A stretch of 17,044 nt of DNA from NORP309 sp045107085. GTDB taxonomy: Bacteria > Pseudomonadota > Gammaproteobacteria > Xanthomonadales > Marinicellaceae. Each line of letters starts with the position of its first letter. The stretch's first letter is position 1. Positions 7,979 to 14,796 of this stretch are shown here, piece after piece. Location: positions 1-17,044 of the forward strand of contig JBGCFT010000317.1 in assembly GCA_045107085.1 (NCBI GenBank), in the 5' to 3' direction. The notes below the pieces were generated by a model that was not told the origin of the DNA, searched no databases, and was given only the letters and a program-made list of their open reading frames with translations. A program made the translations under genes and the position numbers.

Positions 7979-8923
7979 TTATGAAGCGTTAGACGGGCTA
8001 GTAGCTTTTTTTATTTCTTCAGTCAGCTTAAAGCCTAAAATTTTAAAAACAAATATATACGATTTACTTATGTTGGGCGATTGAGTTGGTATAAAGTTTT
8101 TTGGTATTTTTTTCTTAAAAAAATCTACGGCGACTTTACTATTAAATGGATAAAGCATTCTTAGAGCATTAAATAAAGACTGGTAAAATTGTGGTGTGAT
8201 TACTCCCGGTTCATTGCACTCTAGATAAGACACAATATCAACCCTTAATTTAACATATCTTTCCCATTTTAAAGCTATATTTGTTTGTGAAATTGAACCA
8301 GAGTTTCTCACTCGTACTATCGTTTTATTTTTAGGATCAAAAATTATTGTAGGATCGATTTGCAAGATTTTAAACATCAAGTCGTACTCCTGAGAACTTT
8401 CTAGTTTTTCATCCCACGCAATATTTTTCTGAAAAAGATCTGCTTTAAATAAATTTGAACAAGTGTTTCCAAGATCAGTATTCATTAGTTTTAACCATAC
8501 ATTCATATTCCTTTCAGGAACATATTTTCTCACAAAAAGAGGTACGCCTAGCATATTTTTGCGCACATAGCTGCCAACTATTAAATCTGGAAAGCTTGTT
8601 TTATTGACTAAGCTTATTTGGTGTTCAATTTTATCTGGTGAAAGGATATCGTCAGCATCCAAAAATTGAATATATTCTCCAATACTCTCTCGAATACCTT
8701 TATTTCTTGCACTTGGAGCACCGTTGTTTTTTTGTAATAATAGTTTTATATCTAGTGTAGAATTTTTGATAAAGTCATTGATAATTTTTACTGTGTTATC
8801 TGTGCTTCCATCATCAATACATATTATTTCAATATTTTTATATGTTTGGTTAATAACACTGCCTATACAATCCTGTATGTAGAGAGATGCATTAAAGCAC
8901 GGGATAATAATGGATACTTTCAT
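7979..8923 (-). CDS. GT2 glycosyltransferase
   Basis: A soluble-looking protein of 314 residues from the ATG at 8923. It opens MKVSIIIPCFN, has CIDDGSTDNT (35-44), KNNGAPSARNKG (65-76) and FLDADD (87-92, the D-x-D metal and nucleotide-sugar site), which is classic GT2. The C-terminal 200 residues are less conserved and probably bind the acceptor. A TTG eight codons upstream is also in frame, but the ATG gives exactly the family's N-terminus. It would add one sugar to a growing glycan at the cytoplasmic face. It is first in a short minus-strand unit whose second gene is the GT4 pseudogene. Donor and acceptor are unknown. Confidence 0.88.
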   Translation of the reverse strand: MKVSIIIPCFNASLYIQDCIGSVINQTYKNIEIICIDDGSTDNTVKIINDFIKNSTLDIKLLLQKNNGAPSARNKGIRESIGEYIQFLDADDILSPDKIEHQISLVNKTSFPDLIVGSYVRKNMLGVPLFVRKYVPERNMNVWLKLMNTDLGNTCSNLFKADLFQKNIAWDEKLESSQEYDLMFKILQIDPTIIFDPKNKTIVRVRNSGSISQTNIALKWERYVKLRVDIVSYLECNEPGVITPQFYQSLFNALRMLYPFNSKVAVDFFKKKIPKNFIPTQSPNISKSYIFVFKILGFKLTEEIKKATSPSNAS

Positions 8924-8968
8924 GTTGGGATATAAGTTAGCACTCAATAATATTTAAAGCTCAGTCTG

Positions 8969-8976
8969 CAAACTTA
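8969..8976 (-). promoter_or_regulatory. -7 box (TAnnTTTG) for the minus-strand GT2
   Basis: The complement of 8969-8976 reads TAAGTTTG, an exact -7 consensus match. It gives a leader of about 40 bases to the ATG at 8923. No -33 TTG was found at the expected distance. It is divergent from the box at 9126-9133. Confidence 0.4.
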
Positions 8977-9125
8977 ATTATTTTCTATTAGTAACGAGAA
9001 GTAAGAAGATGGATTTTACTTATATGCACCAAGATTAGATAAGGAATTGATTGTACCGAGTATTTATGCTGGTTATTATTTCGGATAATACCTAATTGTA
9101 AGCAATTAATTTATGACGAAAAAAC

Positions 9126-9133
9126 TATATTTG
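9126..9133 (+). promoter_or_regulatory. -7 box (TAnnTTTG) for the broken MBOAT gene
   Basis: TATATTTG is an exact match and lies 19 bases before the ATG at 9153. No -33 element is seen at normal spacing (a TTG at 9096-9098 is rather far). If active, it would transcribe a dead gene towards the minus-strand operon end. Confidence 0.35.
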
Positions 9134-9152
9134 GGGGCTCCAACAGGAAATT

Positions 9153-9721
9153 ATGTTATTTAATTCATTGGATTTTGCGGTCTTCTTACCAATAGTTTTT
9201 ATACTGTACTGGTTTGTTGCTGGAAAAAAATAAAGTTTCAGAATTTTTTAGTTGTACTTGCAAGCTATGTATTTTATGGCTGGTGGGATTGGCGTTTTTT
9301 ATCTCTAATTTTGTTTAGTACGGTAGTCGATTATTTAATTGGTAGAAAATTAGGAGTAGAGGAAAACCAAAACCGAAGAAAAGTGTTACTTTGGTTAAGT
9401 ATTGGTGTTAACCTCGGTTTTCTTGGGTTTTTTAAATACTATCATTTTTTCTTGGAAAACTTTATTGAAGCTTTTTCATTTTTTGGCTATCAAATTCCAT
9501 CTAATACTCTCAATATTATTTTACCTGTAGGTATTAGTTTCTATACCTTTCAAACCTTAAGTTATACTATTGATGTATACCGAAATAAGCTTGAGCCTAC
9601 TCACGATTTCATAGCGTTTTCAGCTTTTGTTAGCTTTTTTCCGCAGTTGGTTGCAGGGCCAATAGAGCGAGCCACACATTTGCTACCGCAGTTTTTTAAA
9701 AAAAAAGGCAATTTGATTGAT
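9153..9721 (+). pseudogene. MBOAT-family membrane O-acyltransferase (AlgI-like), frameshifted and truncated
   Basis: An ATG at 9153 starts MLFNSLDFAVFLPIVFILYW, the standard opening of AlgI/DltB-type MBOAT proteins. The frame ends at TAA 9231-9233 right after an A7 run (9224-9230). Loss of one A would explain it, because the next frame carries straight on (NFLVVLASYVFYGWWDWRFL) to about 9721. The later part contains LPVGISFYTFQTLSYTIDVY and FFPQLVAGPIERATHLLPQF, hallmark MBOAT blocks. About 190 residues remain of the usual 450-500, so the second half with the catalytic His is missing. The break coincides with an IS3-type transposase fragment. The ancestral role would be moving acyl (usually acetyl) groups across the membrane for glycan O-acylation. 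Confidence 0.88.
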
Positions 9722-9826
9722 CTGCAGTGAATAGTCTACATAAATATGCAATGCTTCTCTGTTAAAATCGTCAATAACAGAGAATGCTCTAAATCGTCTC
9801 TTATTTTTAAAAAAATGAGTAACTCT
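9722..9826 (-). mobile_element. IS3-family transposase (OrfB) fragment
   Basis: The complement reads KNKRRFRAFSVIDDFNREAL and then HIYVDYSLQ, which is the part of the IS3-family rve/DDE integrase around the second catalytic Asp (the family pattern is RxFRTFNVIDDFNREAL). An in-frame TAG (complement of 9827-9829) lies just upstream, and neither the first Asp nor the final Glu block is present. This is therefore a short dead remnant. The TGA that ends the MBOAT frame (9728-9730) lies within this fragment, so the junction is at or slightly before 9722. No terminal repeats or target duplications could be paired with confidence. Confidence 0.75.
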
Positions 9827-10092
9827 CTATCTTTTTCTGCTTTTAAGACTTTGCGCCTTGTTCACAATTGGAAAGAATAGCAACTCAAGTTTTGTTATTG
9901 TATAATTGCACTGAACTATAGCCATTAAAAGCTGATATTTTCACTAACTGATATTAATTAAACTATAGTTCAAAAAAACTGTTTATGGGTCCTAAAAAAA
10001 AGACACATGGCTTTATACTAAATTGACCTTATTTTATTTCTAATCATCAAATTTTTCAGAGGTTTAAGTAGTTTTTTTGTTATGTTGGGTGT
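9827..10092. other. Non-coding gap with insertion scar
   Basis: No recognisable gene was found here. On the minus strand an ATG at 9925 opens 32 codons to the TAG at 9827-9829 that directly precedes the transposase fragment, in the same frame, but its translation was not recognised. The stretch is very AT-rich, with short repeats (CTGATATT at 9932-9939 and again at 9949-9956, and the inverted repeat below). It lies between the end of the minus-strand operon and the end of the MBOAT remnant. No convincing terminator for either was found. Confidence 0.5.
9912..9972. repeat. 10-bp perfect inverted repeat, 41-base spacer
   Basis: TGAACTATAG (9912-9921) and CTATAGTTCA (9963-9972) are exact reverse complements. 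The core AACTATAG also occurs in direct orientation at 9914-9921 and 9961-9968, because the right copy AACTATAGTT (9961-9970) is itself palindromic. The position beside the IS3 fragment would fit leftover element ends, or a miniature element, but no match to a known terminal repeat can be claimed. Confidence 0.5.
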
Positions 10093-10902
10093 TTACTTAA
10101 AATCCTTTTTAAATCTGCTTTGTGAAATATAAGCACCAATGAAAGATTTAAGATTCATATTTTTTTTCTTTAGACTGCAAGCCTGGTCTTGATCAGGTGT
10201 TATATTAATTTGTGATTTCCATGCTAATTTTTTATTCCAAGTACCAAAAGTTCTTAAATAATCCAGATAATTATCATTCACACTTGATGTTATAGAGTCT
10301 TTATTCAAGACCCTAACATATACAGGGCGCTGAGCAGCTGAAAACAAAACCTTTTTTCCTTTGTAGTAATCATGCATGTATGAATGATTTGTTTCAATAA
10401 GTACAACATCATCATTGATTTGTTCAATGTTTCGGTTTGCAATTTTACCGTATTTTACCATTGCATGCTCGAACTTATGCAAGATTGTATTAGGAAACCA
10501 CGGCCTAAATTGGCTGGATACTGATTGGGAATGCCAATCCAAAAAGTGATGTTTTAAGTCTACTATGGCGTCAGCTTGAGAATTTTTATATTTTTGGAGC
10601 GCACTTGGGTTAATTATGTCATCATCATCAAGACGAATTACATAGTCAAAAGTAAGGGCATTTTCTCTAATATATTTTGTAGCAATCTGTAATTTTAGTT
10701 CTTTTAAGCCTTCTTCCGCTATGTGAACAAATCTGGGGTCTTCAGTGTTTGAAGGTTTGTCTCTACCAATGAGTAATGCAGTCCAATTTTGATAGGTTTG
10801 TTTTAGTAATGTCTCCAAACATATTTTTTGCAAAGTACTGCGTAATTCAGTAAGATGGGAATCTGGGGTAAGAGGAATGATAAAAACAAAATGGTTTGAC
10901 AT
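10093..10902 (-). CDS. GT-A-type glycosyltransferase (GT2-like)
   Basis: A 269-residue protein. It opens with a hydrophobic strand and proline (FVFIIPL), followed by LLKQTYQNWTALLIG (32-46), as in GT2 enzymes. VIRLDDDDIINPSAL (88-102) supplies the acidic metal and nucleotide-sugar motif, in a form (R-L-D-D-D-D) also seen in putative rhamnosyltransferase families. The C-terminal half was not recognised. It is the last gene of the long minus-strand operon and starts 2 bases after the previous stop. It probably adds a sugar to the exported glycan, perhaps the one activated by the upstream enzymes. Fold is fairly sure; donor and acceptor are unknown. Confidence 0.72.
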   Translation of the reverse strand: MSNHFVFIIPLTPDSHLTELRSTLQKICLETLLKQTYQNWTALLIGRDKPSNTEDPRFVHIAEEGLKELKLQIATKYIRENALTFDYVIRLDDDDIINPSALQKYKNSQADAIVDLKHHFLDWHSQSVSSQFRPWFPNTILHKFEHAMVKYGKIANRNIEQINDDVVLIETNHSYMHDYYKGKKVLFSAAQRPVYVRVLNKDSITSSVNDNYLDYLRTFGTWNKKLAWKSQINITPDQDQACSLKKKNMNLKSFIGAYISQSRFKKDFK

Positions 10903-10904
10903 AA

Positions 10905-11891
10905 TTATTTTATTTTACTAATAATTTCCGATTCTGCGAATGCGATTTCAACATCATTAAAATTAAAATTTTTGCGAAATCGAATGCTGTCATCAAGGCC
11001 TTTGATGCTATTTGCTCCTTTAAAAATGAGAAGTACAGGTGTTTTGGTATATGCTCCAACATGCATAGCGCCTGAATGTTGTGTCAAGATCATGCGTGCA
11101 CTTGCACACTCGCTTAATACGTCATAGTTACTGCCTGATACTGCATGCCTAATTTTTGGATGATCAATATTCGTAGTGCTCGATAATTCTGGATGGCCAA
11201 TAAAGACAATTTCATCAAAAAAAGAGATCATTTTCAAAGCTAAATCCGTGTAGTCCCAAACCCCTCCGTTATTTGGTGTGAAAGTTTTTATCATTTTCCT
11301 TGGAAAAATAACAAGTTTATTTTTGACTTTGGTTTGTCTATAAACTTTGGATAAGTCATATACATGTTGCTTATTTTTAAGTTGCCAATTGCGAAAAGAA
11401 TACCAGTAAAGATTCTTGTCATCATAAATATTCAAAAAAGGATACTTGGAGCCTTTTGCTTCTAATGCGAATCCATTGATTTGCTTTTGTATGTCATCTG
11501 GCAAGTTTTTAATGTTATTACCTGAAGGCTTAACTTCTTTTAAAAAATCTCTTAAGGTCGTGTAATTGTGCAAAATCAATTTATTTTCTTCGTCAACCAA
11601 AAAGGGTCTATGAAGTTCTAAGCCGCAATAATTAACTTTGACTCCTATCTTATGCAGATGACTTAAAAACGGGACGATATGTAATAAAAAATTACCGAAT
11701 TCCCCAACGAATGGTCCGATATAACATTCTTTTTTTGATAGCGCTTTTTTATAAAATGTCCTTAATGTTCTGTTGTTTTTGGACAGAATCTTAAAAAAGG
11801 CAACTTTCCCAAACAAATTTAAACCACGATAGCCTTTATTGGCATAGGTTGCTTGCCCATTTTCAATATATTGTTGTAGATCATTTAACAT
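10905..11891 (-). CDS. GT-B glycosyltransferase with GT9/heptosyltransferase-like C-terminus
   Basis: A 328-residue protein. The N-terminal part has a Gly-rich strand end, YIGPFVGEFGNFLLHIVPFL (57-76), as expected in a GT-B acceptor domain. The C-terminal domain contains SECASARMILTQHSGAMHVG (260-279), then KTPVLLIFKG. This follows the heptosyltransferase-type donor-site pattern (D-S/T-G-x-x-H-x-A-A, then P-x-x-x-L-F-G). No membrane segment is seen. It lies 12 bases after the nucleotidyltransferase gene, inside an operon whose kinase, isomerase and nucleotidyltransferase are heptose-pathway-like, so transfer of that sugar is a reasonable guess. The similarity is to motifs only; other GT-B capsule enzymes have related ends. 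Confidence 0.6.
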   Translation of the reverse strand: MLNDLQQYIENGQATYANKGYRGLNLFGKVAFFKILSKNNRTLRTFYKKALSKKECYIGPFVGEFGNFLLHIVPFLSHLHKIGVKVNYCGLELHRPFLVDEENKLILHNYTTLRDFLKEVKPSGNNIKNLPDDIQKQINGFALEAKGSKYPFLNIYDDKNLYWYSFRNWQLKNKQHVYDLSKVYRQTKVKNKLVIFPRKMIKTFTPNNGGVWDYTDLALKMISFFDEIVFIGHPELSSTTNIDHPKIRHAVSGSNYDVLSECASARMILTQHSGAMHVGAYTKTPVLLIFKGANSIKGLDDSIRFRKNFNFNDVEIAFAESEIISKIK

Positions 11892-11903
11892 GACAGAAAT
11901 AAA

Positions 11904-12320
11904 TTATTTGGCATCCATTAATGATTTTAATTGGCGCTTGTATTTTGAAGTACTCAGCCCATGACTCCGATCGCAATAATGTACGGGGATATTCAGATCT
12001 GTGCCTGTGATAGGAGCATTTTTATAATCTTCGCCTAAAAACCGGATGTCAATATTTTCATTTTTCATGAGTGCTAATAATTCGGCTTCGGAGCTGTAGG
12101 TGTGAACTTGGTCAACAAATTTGCAAGCTTCCATAATGGCTTTTCTTTCAGTAATTGAAAAAAGCGGTGCCATTTTGTTAGGATTGATTTTGTAGTCTAT
12201 ATTTTCAGTGGTGTTAAGGGCAACAATTAAAAAATCACAATTTTTTTTGCATTCTTCCAGCATTAGCACATGCCCTAAATGAAATAAATCGAAAACCCCA
12301 CATACAAATCCTCTTTTCAT
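11904..12320 (-). CDS. Sugar-phosphate/glycerol-phosphate nucleotidyltransferase (TagD/HldC-like)
   Basis: A 138-residue single-domain cytidylyltransferase-like enzyme. GVFDLFHLGH (8-17) carries the H-x-G-H nucleotide-binding motif. FSITERKAIMEA (54-65) has the conserved Arg, and RSHGLSTSKYK (118-128) corresponds to the R-T-x-G-I-S-T-T block of TagD and of the HldE C-terminal domain. The reaction would be CTP or ATP plus a phosphorylated sugar or polyol to the NDP derivative plus pyrophosphate. Length and motifs fit both glycerol-3-phosphate cytidylyltransferase and heptose-1-phosphate adenylyltransferase. The kinase and SIS neighbours favour a sugar-phosphate substrate. It starts 2 bases after the epimerase stop. 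Confidence 0.8.
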   Translation of the reverse strand: MKRGFVCGVFDLFHLGHVLMLEECKKNCDFLIVALNTTENIDYKINPNKMAPLFSITERKAIMEACKFVDQVHTYSSEAELLALMKNENIDIRFLGEDYKNAPITGTDLNIPVHYCDRSHGLSTSKYKRQLKSLMDAK

Positions 12321-12322
12321 AC

Positions 12323-13258
12323 TTAGGTAATTTTCTGTAATTCTTGATTGATGTATGTTTCAATATCAAGGCCAGGTTTCCAGCCTAAAGTATTGGCAAT
12401 TTTTGTAGTGTCAGCAAAGGTGATGTCCGCTTCACCTTCTCTTTTATCAATGAATACAAATTTATCGCCATCAATAAGTTTGGCCAGCTCTAGGATGCTT
12501 TTGGTGGCGCCAAAGCCCACATTAAAAGCGGTATTTAGTTTAATGGGGTGAATGGCGGCTAAATAATTGGCCTTCGCTAAATCAAGTACATGTACAAAAT
12601 CTCTTTGTTGGCTGCCATCACCTGTTACTAACAAAGGTTTACCTTCTTTTTTTCTATTTAAAAAAATACCAACTACACTGCTATAGGCATTAAAAGTGTT
12701 TTTTGGATTAAAACTTCTGTTGCCATAAGGGTTGAAGTACCGCAATGTAACATAGTCTAGCGGATATCTGGTTGCTATTAAATCAAGGTACTTTTCAAAT
12801 TCATACTTTTGAAACGCATAGGGACTAAGACAGTCAATTTTTTCATTTTCAGGCGTTGGAATAATGGTGGGCGTGCCATAAGCAGCGCTAGATCCACTAT
12901 AAATCAAACGTGGAAAGTGATTTTCAGCTATCATTAACTCAATGAGGTACAATGCTTGGTTAAGGTTAGCGTCCACATGCTCCATTATGGCTTCAAAACT
13001 TGGCTGGATTCTAGGTAAGGCTGCTAGATGAAAAATCAAGTCATACGCTTTCAGCGTTTTGAGCTCTGAACATGCCATTTCAAGTAAGGCGAATCTTTTA
13101 TTATGAAAGTGCTCAGCAATGTTGTCTTTGTTTCCAGTTGATAAATTGTCTACACCAACAATGGTCCAATTCGTATTTTCAATCAAGAAATCGAGTAAGT
13201 TGGATCCTATGAAACCTGCTACACCAGTTATAAGTATATTTTTTTCTGTGTTCGCCAT
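12323..13258 (-). CDS. NAD-dependent sugar-nucleotide epimerase/dehydratase (GalE-like SDR)
   Basis: From the ATG at 13258 it is 311 residues, starting MANTEKNILITGVAGFIGSN. TGVAGFIG (11-18) is the extended-SDR NAD-binding loop. SGSSAAYG (121-128) supplies the catalytic Ser region, YAFQK (147-151) is the YxxxK active site, and LRYFNPYG and GDGSQQRDFVHV follow as in UDP-glucose 4-epimerase and related enzymes. An upstream in-frame ATG at 13318 would overlap the SIS gene by 55 bases and add unconserved residues; the start at 13258 sits 5 bases after the SIS stop and fits the family N-terminus. It probably epimerises the nucleotide sugar made by its neighbours, but a role on UDP-sugars cannot be excluded. 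Confidence 0.85.
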   Translation of the reverse strand: MANTEKNILITGVAGFIGSNLLDFLIENTNWTIVGVDNLSTGNKDNIAEHFHNKRFALLEMACSELKTLKAYDLIFHLAALPRIQPSFEAIMEHVDANLNQALYLIELMIAENHFPRLIYSGSSAAYGTPTIIPTPENEKIDCLSPYAFQKYEFEKYLDLIATRYPLDYVTLRYFNPYGNRSFNPKNTFNAYSSVVGIFLNRKKEGKPLLVTGDGSQQRDFVHVLDLAKANYLAAIHPIKLNTAFNVGFGATKSILELAKLIDGDKFVFIDKREGEADITFADTTKIANTLGWKPGLDIETYINQELQKIT

Positions 13259-13263
13259 GTTTT

Positions 13264-13785
13264 CTAGTTTTTGACGTGTGCATCCAATAAAGCATGCGTT
13301 ATCACTTGGTGAAAGCATTCTACAATACCGTAGCTTTTAGCATCTATATGGAAATTAACATGGCCTTTACCATTTAATTGATTAGTGGAATCGAAGCCGC
13401 TAAGCGTGATGATGTTTGCACCCGTTTCTCTGGCAAAGTCAACCGCATTATTGATATTTGGTGAATTGCCTGATGATGAAATGGCGAATAATAAGTCTCC
13501 TTTTTCTAAATAGATAGCGAGCCATTCTTTGATAGCTAGTTTGTAGCCGTAGTCGTTAGCAAAACAAGTAATCAATGCAGGGTCTGAGAACGAAAATGTT
13601 TGTTTACGAGCTACCTTGGCATAGTCTTCCATCATGTGCGAACAAATTGAATTAGACCCGCCATTTCCGATAAAAAAGATTTTTCTAGACTTGGGAATGA
13701 GGGCTAAGGCAGCCGTGAAATCAGCGTTAAACTGATCGCTCTTAAAATAAGCATTGTATACTTTATTGTAATTGTTGATTAGCAT
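13264..13785 (-). CDS. SIS-domain sugar-phosphate isomerase (GmhA-like)
   Basis: A 173-residue single SIS domain, close to GmhA in length. FFIGNGGSNSICSHMMEDYA (37-56) matches the GmhA phosphate and active-site segment (GNGGS, then a His and acidic residues). AISSSGNSPNINNAVDFARE (101-120) is the second phosphate loop. The end has FHQVITHALLDAH (158-170), with Gln160 and His164 comparable to the GmhA metal or catalytic residues. GmhA converts sedoheptulose 7-phosphate to D-glycero-D-manno-heptose 7-phosphate. The first 23 bases overlap the kinase end, indicating coupling. The GmhA-like function is supported by the neighbouring kinase and nucleotidyltransferase; another ketose phosphate is possible. 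Confidence 0.78.
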   Translation of the reverse strand: MLINNYNKVYNAYFKSDQFNADFTAALALIPKSRKIFFIGNGGSNSICSHMMEDYAKVARKQTFSFSDPALITCFANDYGYKLAIKEWLAIYLEKGDLLFAISSSGNSPNINNAVDFARETGANIITLSGFDSTNQLNGKGHVNFHIDAKSYGIVECFHQVITHALLDAHVKN

Positions 13786-14647
13786 AATTTTTCAATTTTT
13801 GAATGGTAACAGCTTGCTCATTGCAGAGCCAAGTAGTGCTTAGGCTAGCCGCCAATGAAGGAATGTACAATTTCTCCTTGGCATTAAACCCTATATGAGC
13901 CGTAATGCAAGCAAATGCGAAAAATGTATCACCTGCACCTATGGTGTCTACTATTTTCGACTTAATAACTTCGTGTTTTGTCGTTTCTATTCCGTTGGTG
14001 TGAATGGCACCATCTCCGCCCAAGGTAATAAAAAGGTCTTTGGTATTAATTTCATAATTGAAAATGTCAATAGCTTCTTGGCTAGAGCAATTTTTCATTT
14101 TTTTATTAATCTGTAAACTGGCCTCTCTTAAATCTAGCGAAACACTTTGCTTTTGAAAGCTTTTCCATTTGCTTAAACGATTGAAACCAAAATTGTACGA
14201 ATTGGTTTGACACATTAAATGGAAACCGTCTTCAATGGCTAAATCATCACAAAAACCATGTCCAAAGTCTGCTACAATAACCACATCATAGGCACTGCTA
14301 TCAATCGCTATTTTTCCAAATTTACTATTATCAATTTTATTAAATTCAATGTGCTTTTTTTTACCGTCTTTGTCTACAAATCTCGTTTTAACAATTTCAT
14401 TTTTGGTGTTAGTAATAATGTCAACTGTGTTAACAAAATCTTTTAAATGGCTGGCAATAGCACCTGCCCCGCCATTTTGTGCTTCTTTTTGCCCATCTGT
14501 AAATTTAAACACAGGACAAAATGACTTCATAGATTGCCCTTGATAAACAACCTCAACAAATTCATCTAAAATGGTTTCGCCAATGACAAGAACCTTTAGT
14601 TTTTTTGATTTGTCTATAAAACTATTTATAATTGCGACGGACATCAT
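13763..14647 (-). CDS. PfkB-family sugar kinase (HldE N-domain/HldA-like)
   Basis: A 294-residue ribokinase-fold kinase. VIGETILDEF (21-30) is the N-terminal substrate strand, QNGGAGAIASHL (57-68) the substrate loop, VVIVADFGHGF (122-132) resembles the D-x-G-K/H-G segment of the heptose kinase RfaE/HldE. TLGGDGA (208-214) and DTIGAGDTFFAF (234-245, catalytic Asp240) form the ATP and anion-hole signature. An unusual insert (CQTNSYNFGFNRLSKW, 146-161) is not typical of E. coli HldE. The likely reaction is ATP-dependent phosphorylation at C1 of a sugar phosphate. Two adjacent ATG codons (14647, 14644) are possible starts. Here the kinase is separate from the nucleotidyltransferase, unlike bifunctional HldE. 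It lies 149 bases after the ABC exporter stop. Confidence 0.8.
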   Translation of the reverse strand: MMSVAIINSFIDKSKKLKVLVIGETILDEFVEVVYQGQSMKSFCPVFKFTDGQKEAQNGGAGAIASHLKDFVNTVDIITNTKNEIVKTRFVDKDGKKKHIEFNKIDNSKFGKIAIDSSAYDVVIVADFGHGFCDDLAIEDGFHLMCQTNSYNFGFNRLSKWKSFQKQSVSLDLREASLQINKKMKNCSSQEAIDIFNYEINTKDLFITLGGDGAIHTNGIETTKHEVIKSKIVDTIGAGDTFFAFACITAHIGFNAKEKLYIPSLAASLSTTWLCNEQAVTIQKLKNYANQQLQ

Positions 14648-14709
14648 TTTTTATTTATGGGTAAAGTTAATTATTTCTGCTTTATTAAAGGCAAAGCCAG
14701 TGGTTGGTT

Positions 14710-14796
14710 TTATTCTAGCGGTTTTCTAAAGTAAAACGTATTTTGTATGGTGCCATTATCAGTTATTTTCTGCTCTCCGTTATAAATTGTCAATAT
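14710..14796 (-). other. In-frame extension after the exporter stop, possible gene-tail remnant
   Basis: Immediately after the exporter's TAA the same frame stays open for 28 codons (starting ILTIYNGEQKITDNG and ending FRKPLE) before a TAA at 14710-14712. No ATG is present. The translation reads like the C-terminal end of a protein but was not recognised. It could be a lost gene's tail, or a former longer exporter C-terminus. Chance cannot be ruled out. No -7 box was found in this gap, so the downstream kinase probably shares the exporter promoter. Confidence 0.25.

Noticed and set aside
8924..8947. Eight-codon N-terminal extension of the minus-strand GT2 from a TTG
   Set aside because: The ATG at 8923 gives the typical MKVSIIIPCFN opening directly.
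9311..9730. A free-standing 139-residue MBOAT protein starting at a TTG
   Set aside because: Upstream bases clearly encode the missing N-terminal part in the neighbouring frame, so this is a piece of a frameshifted gene.
10063..10101. Inverted repeat TTTAAGTA/TACTTAAA at the end of the minus-strand operon as a terminator
   Set aside because: AT-only stem, a long spacer and no T-run after it on the minus strand.
13259..13318. Longer epimerase start at the ATG at 13318
   Set aside because: It would overlap the SIS gene by 55 bases and place unconserved residues before the standard SDR N-terminus; the ATG at 13258 follows the SIS stop closely.
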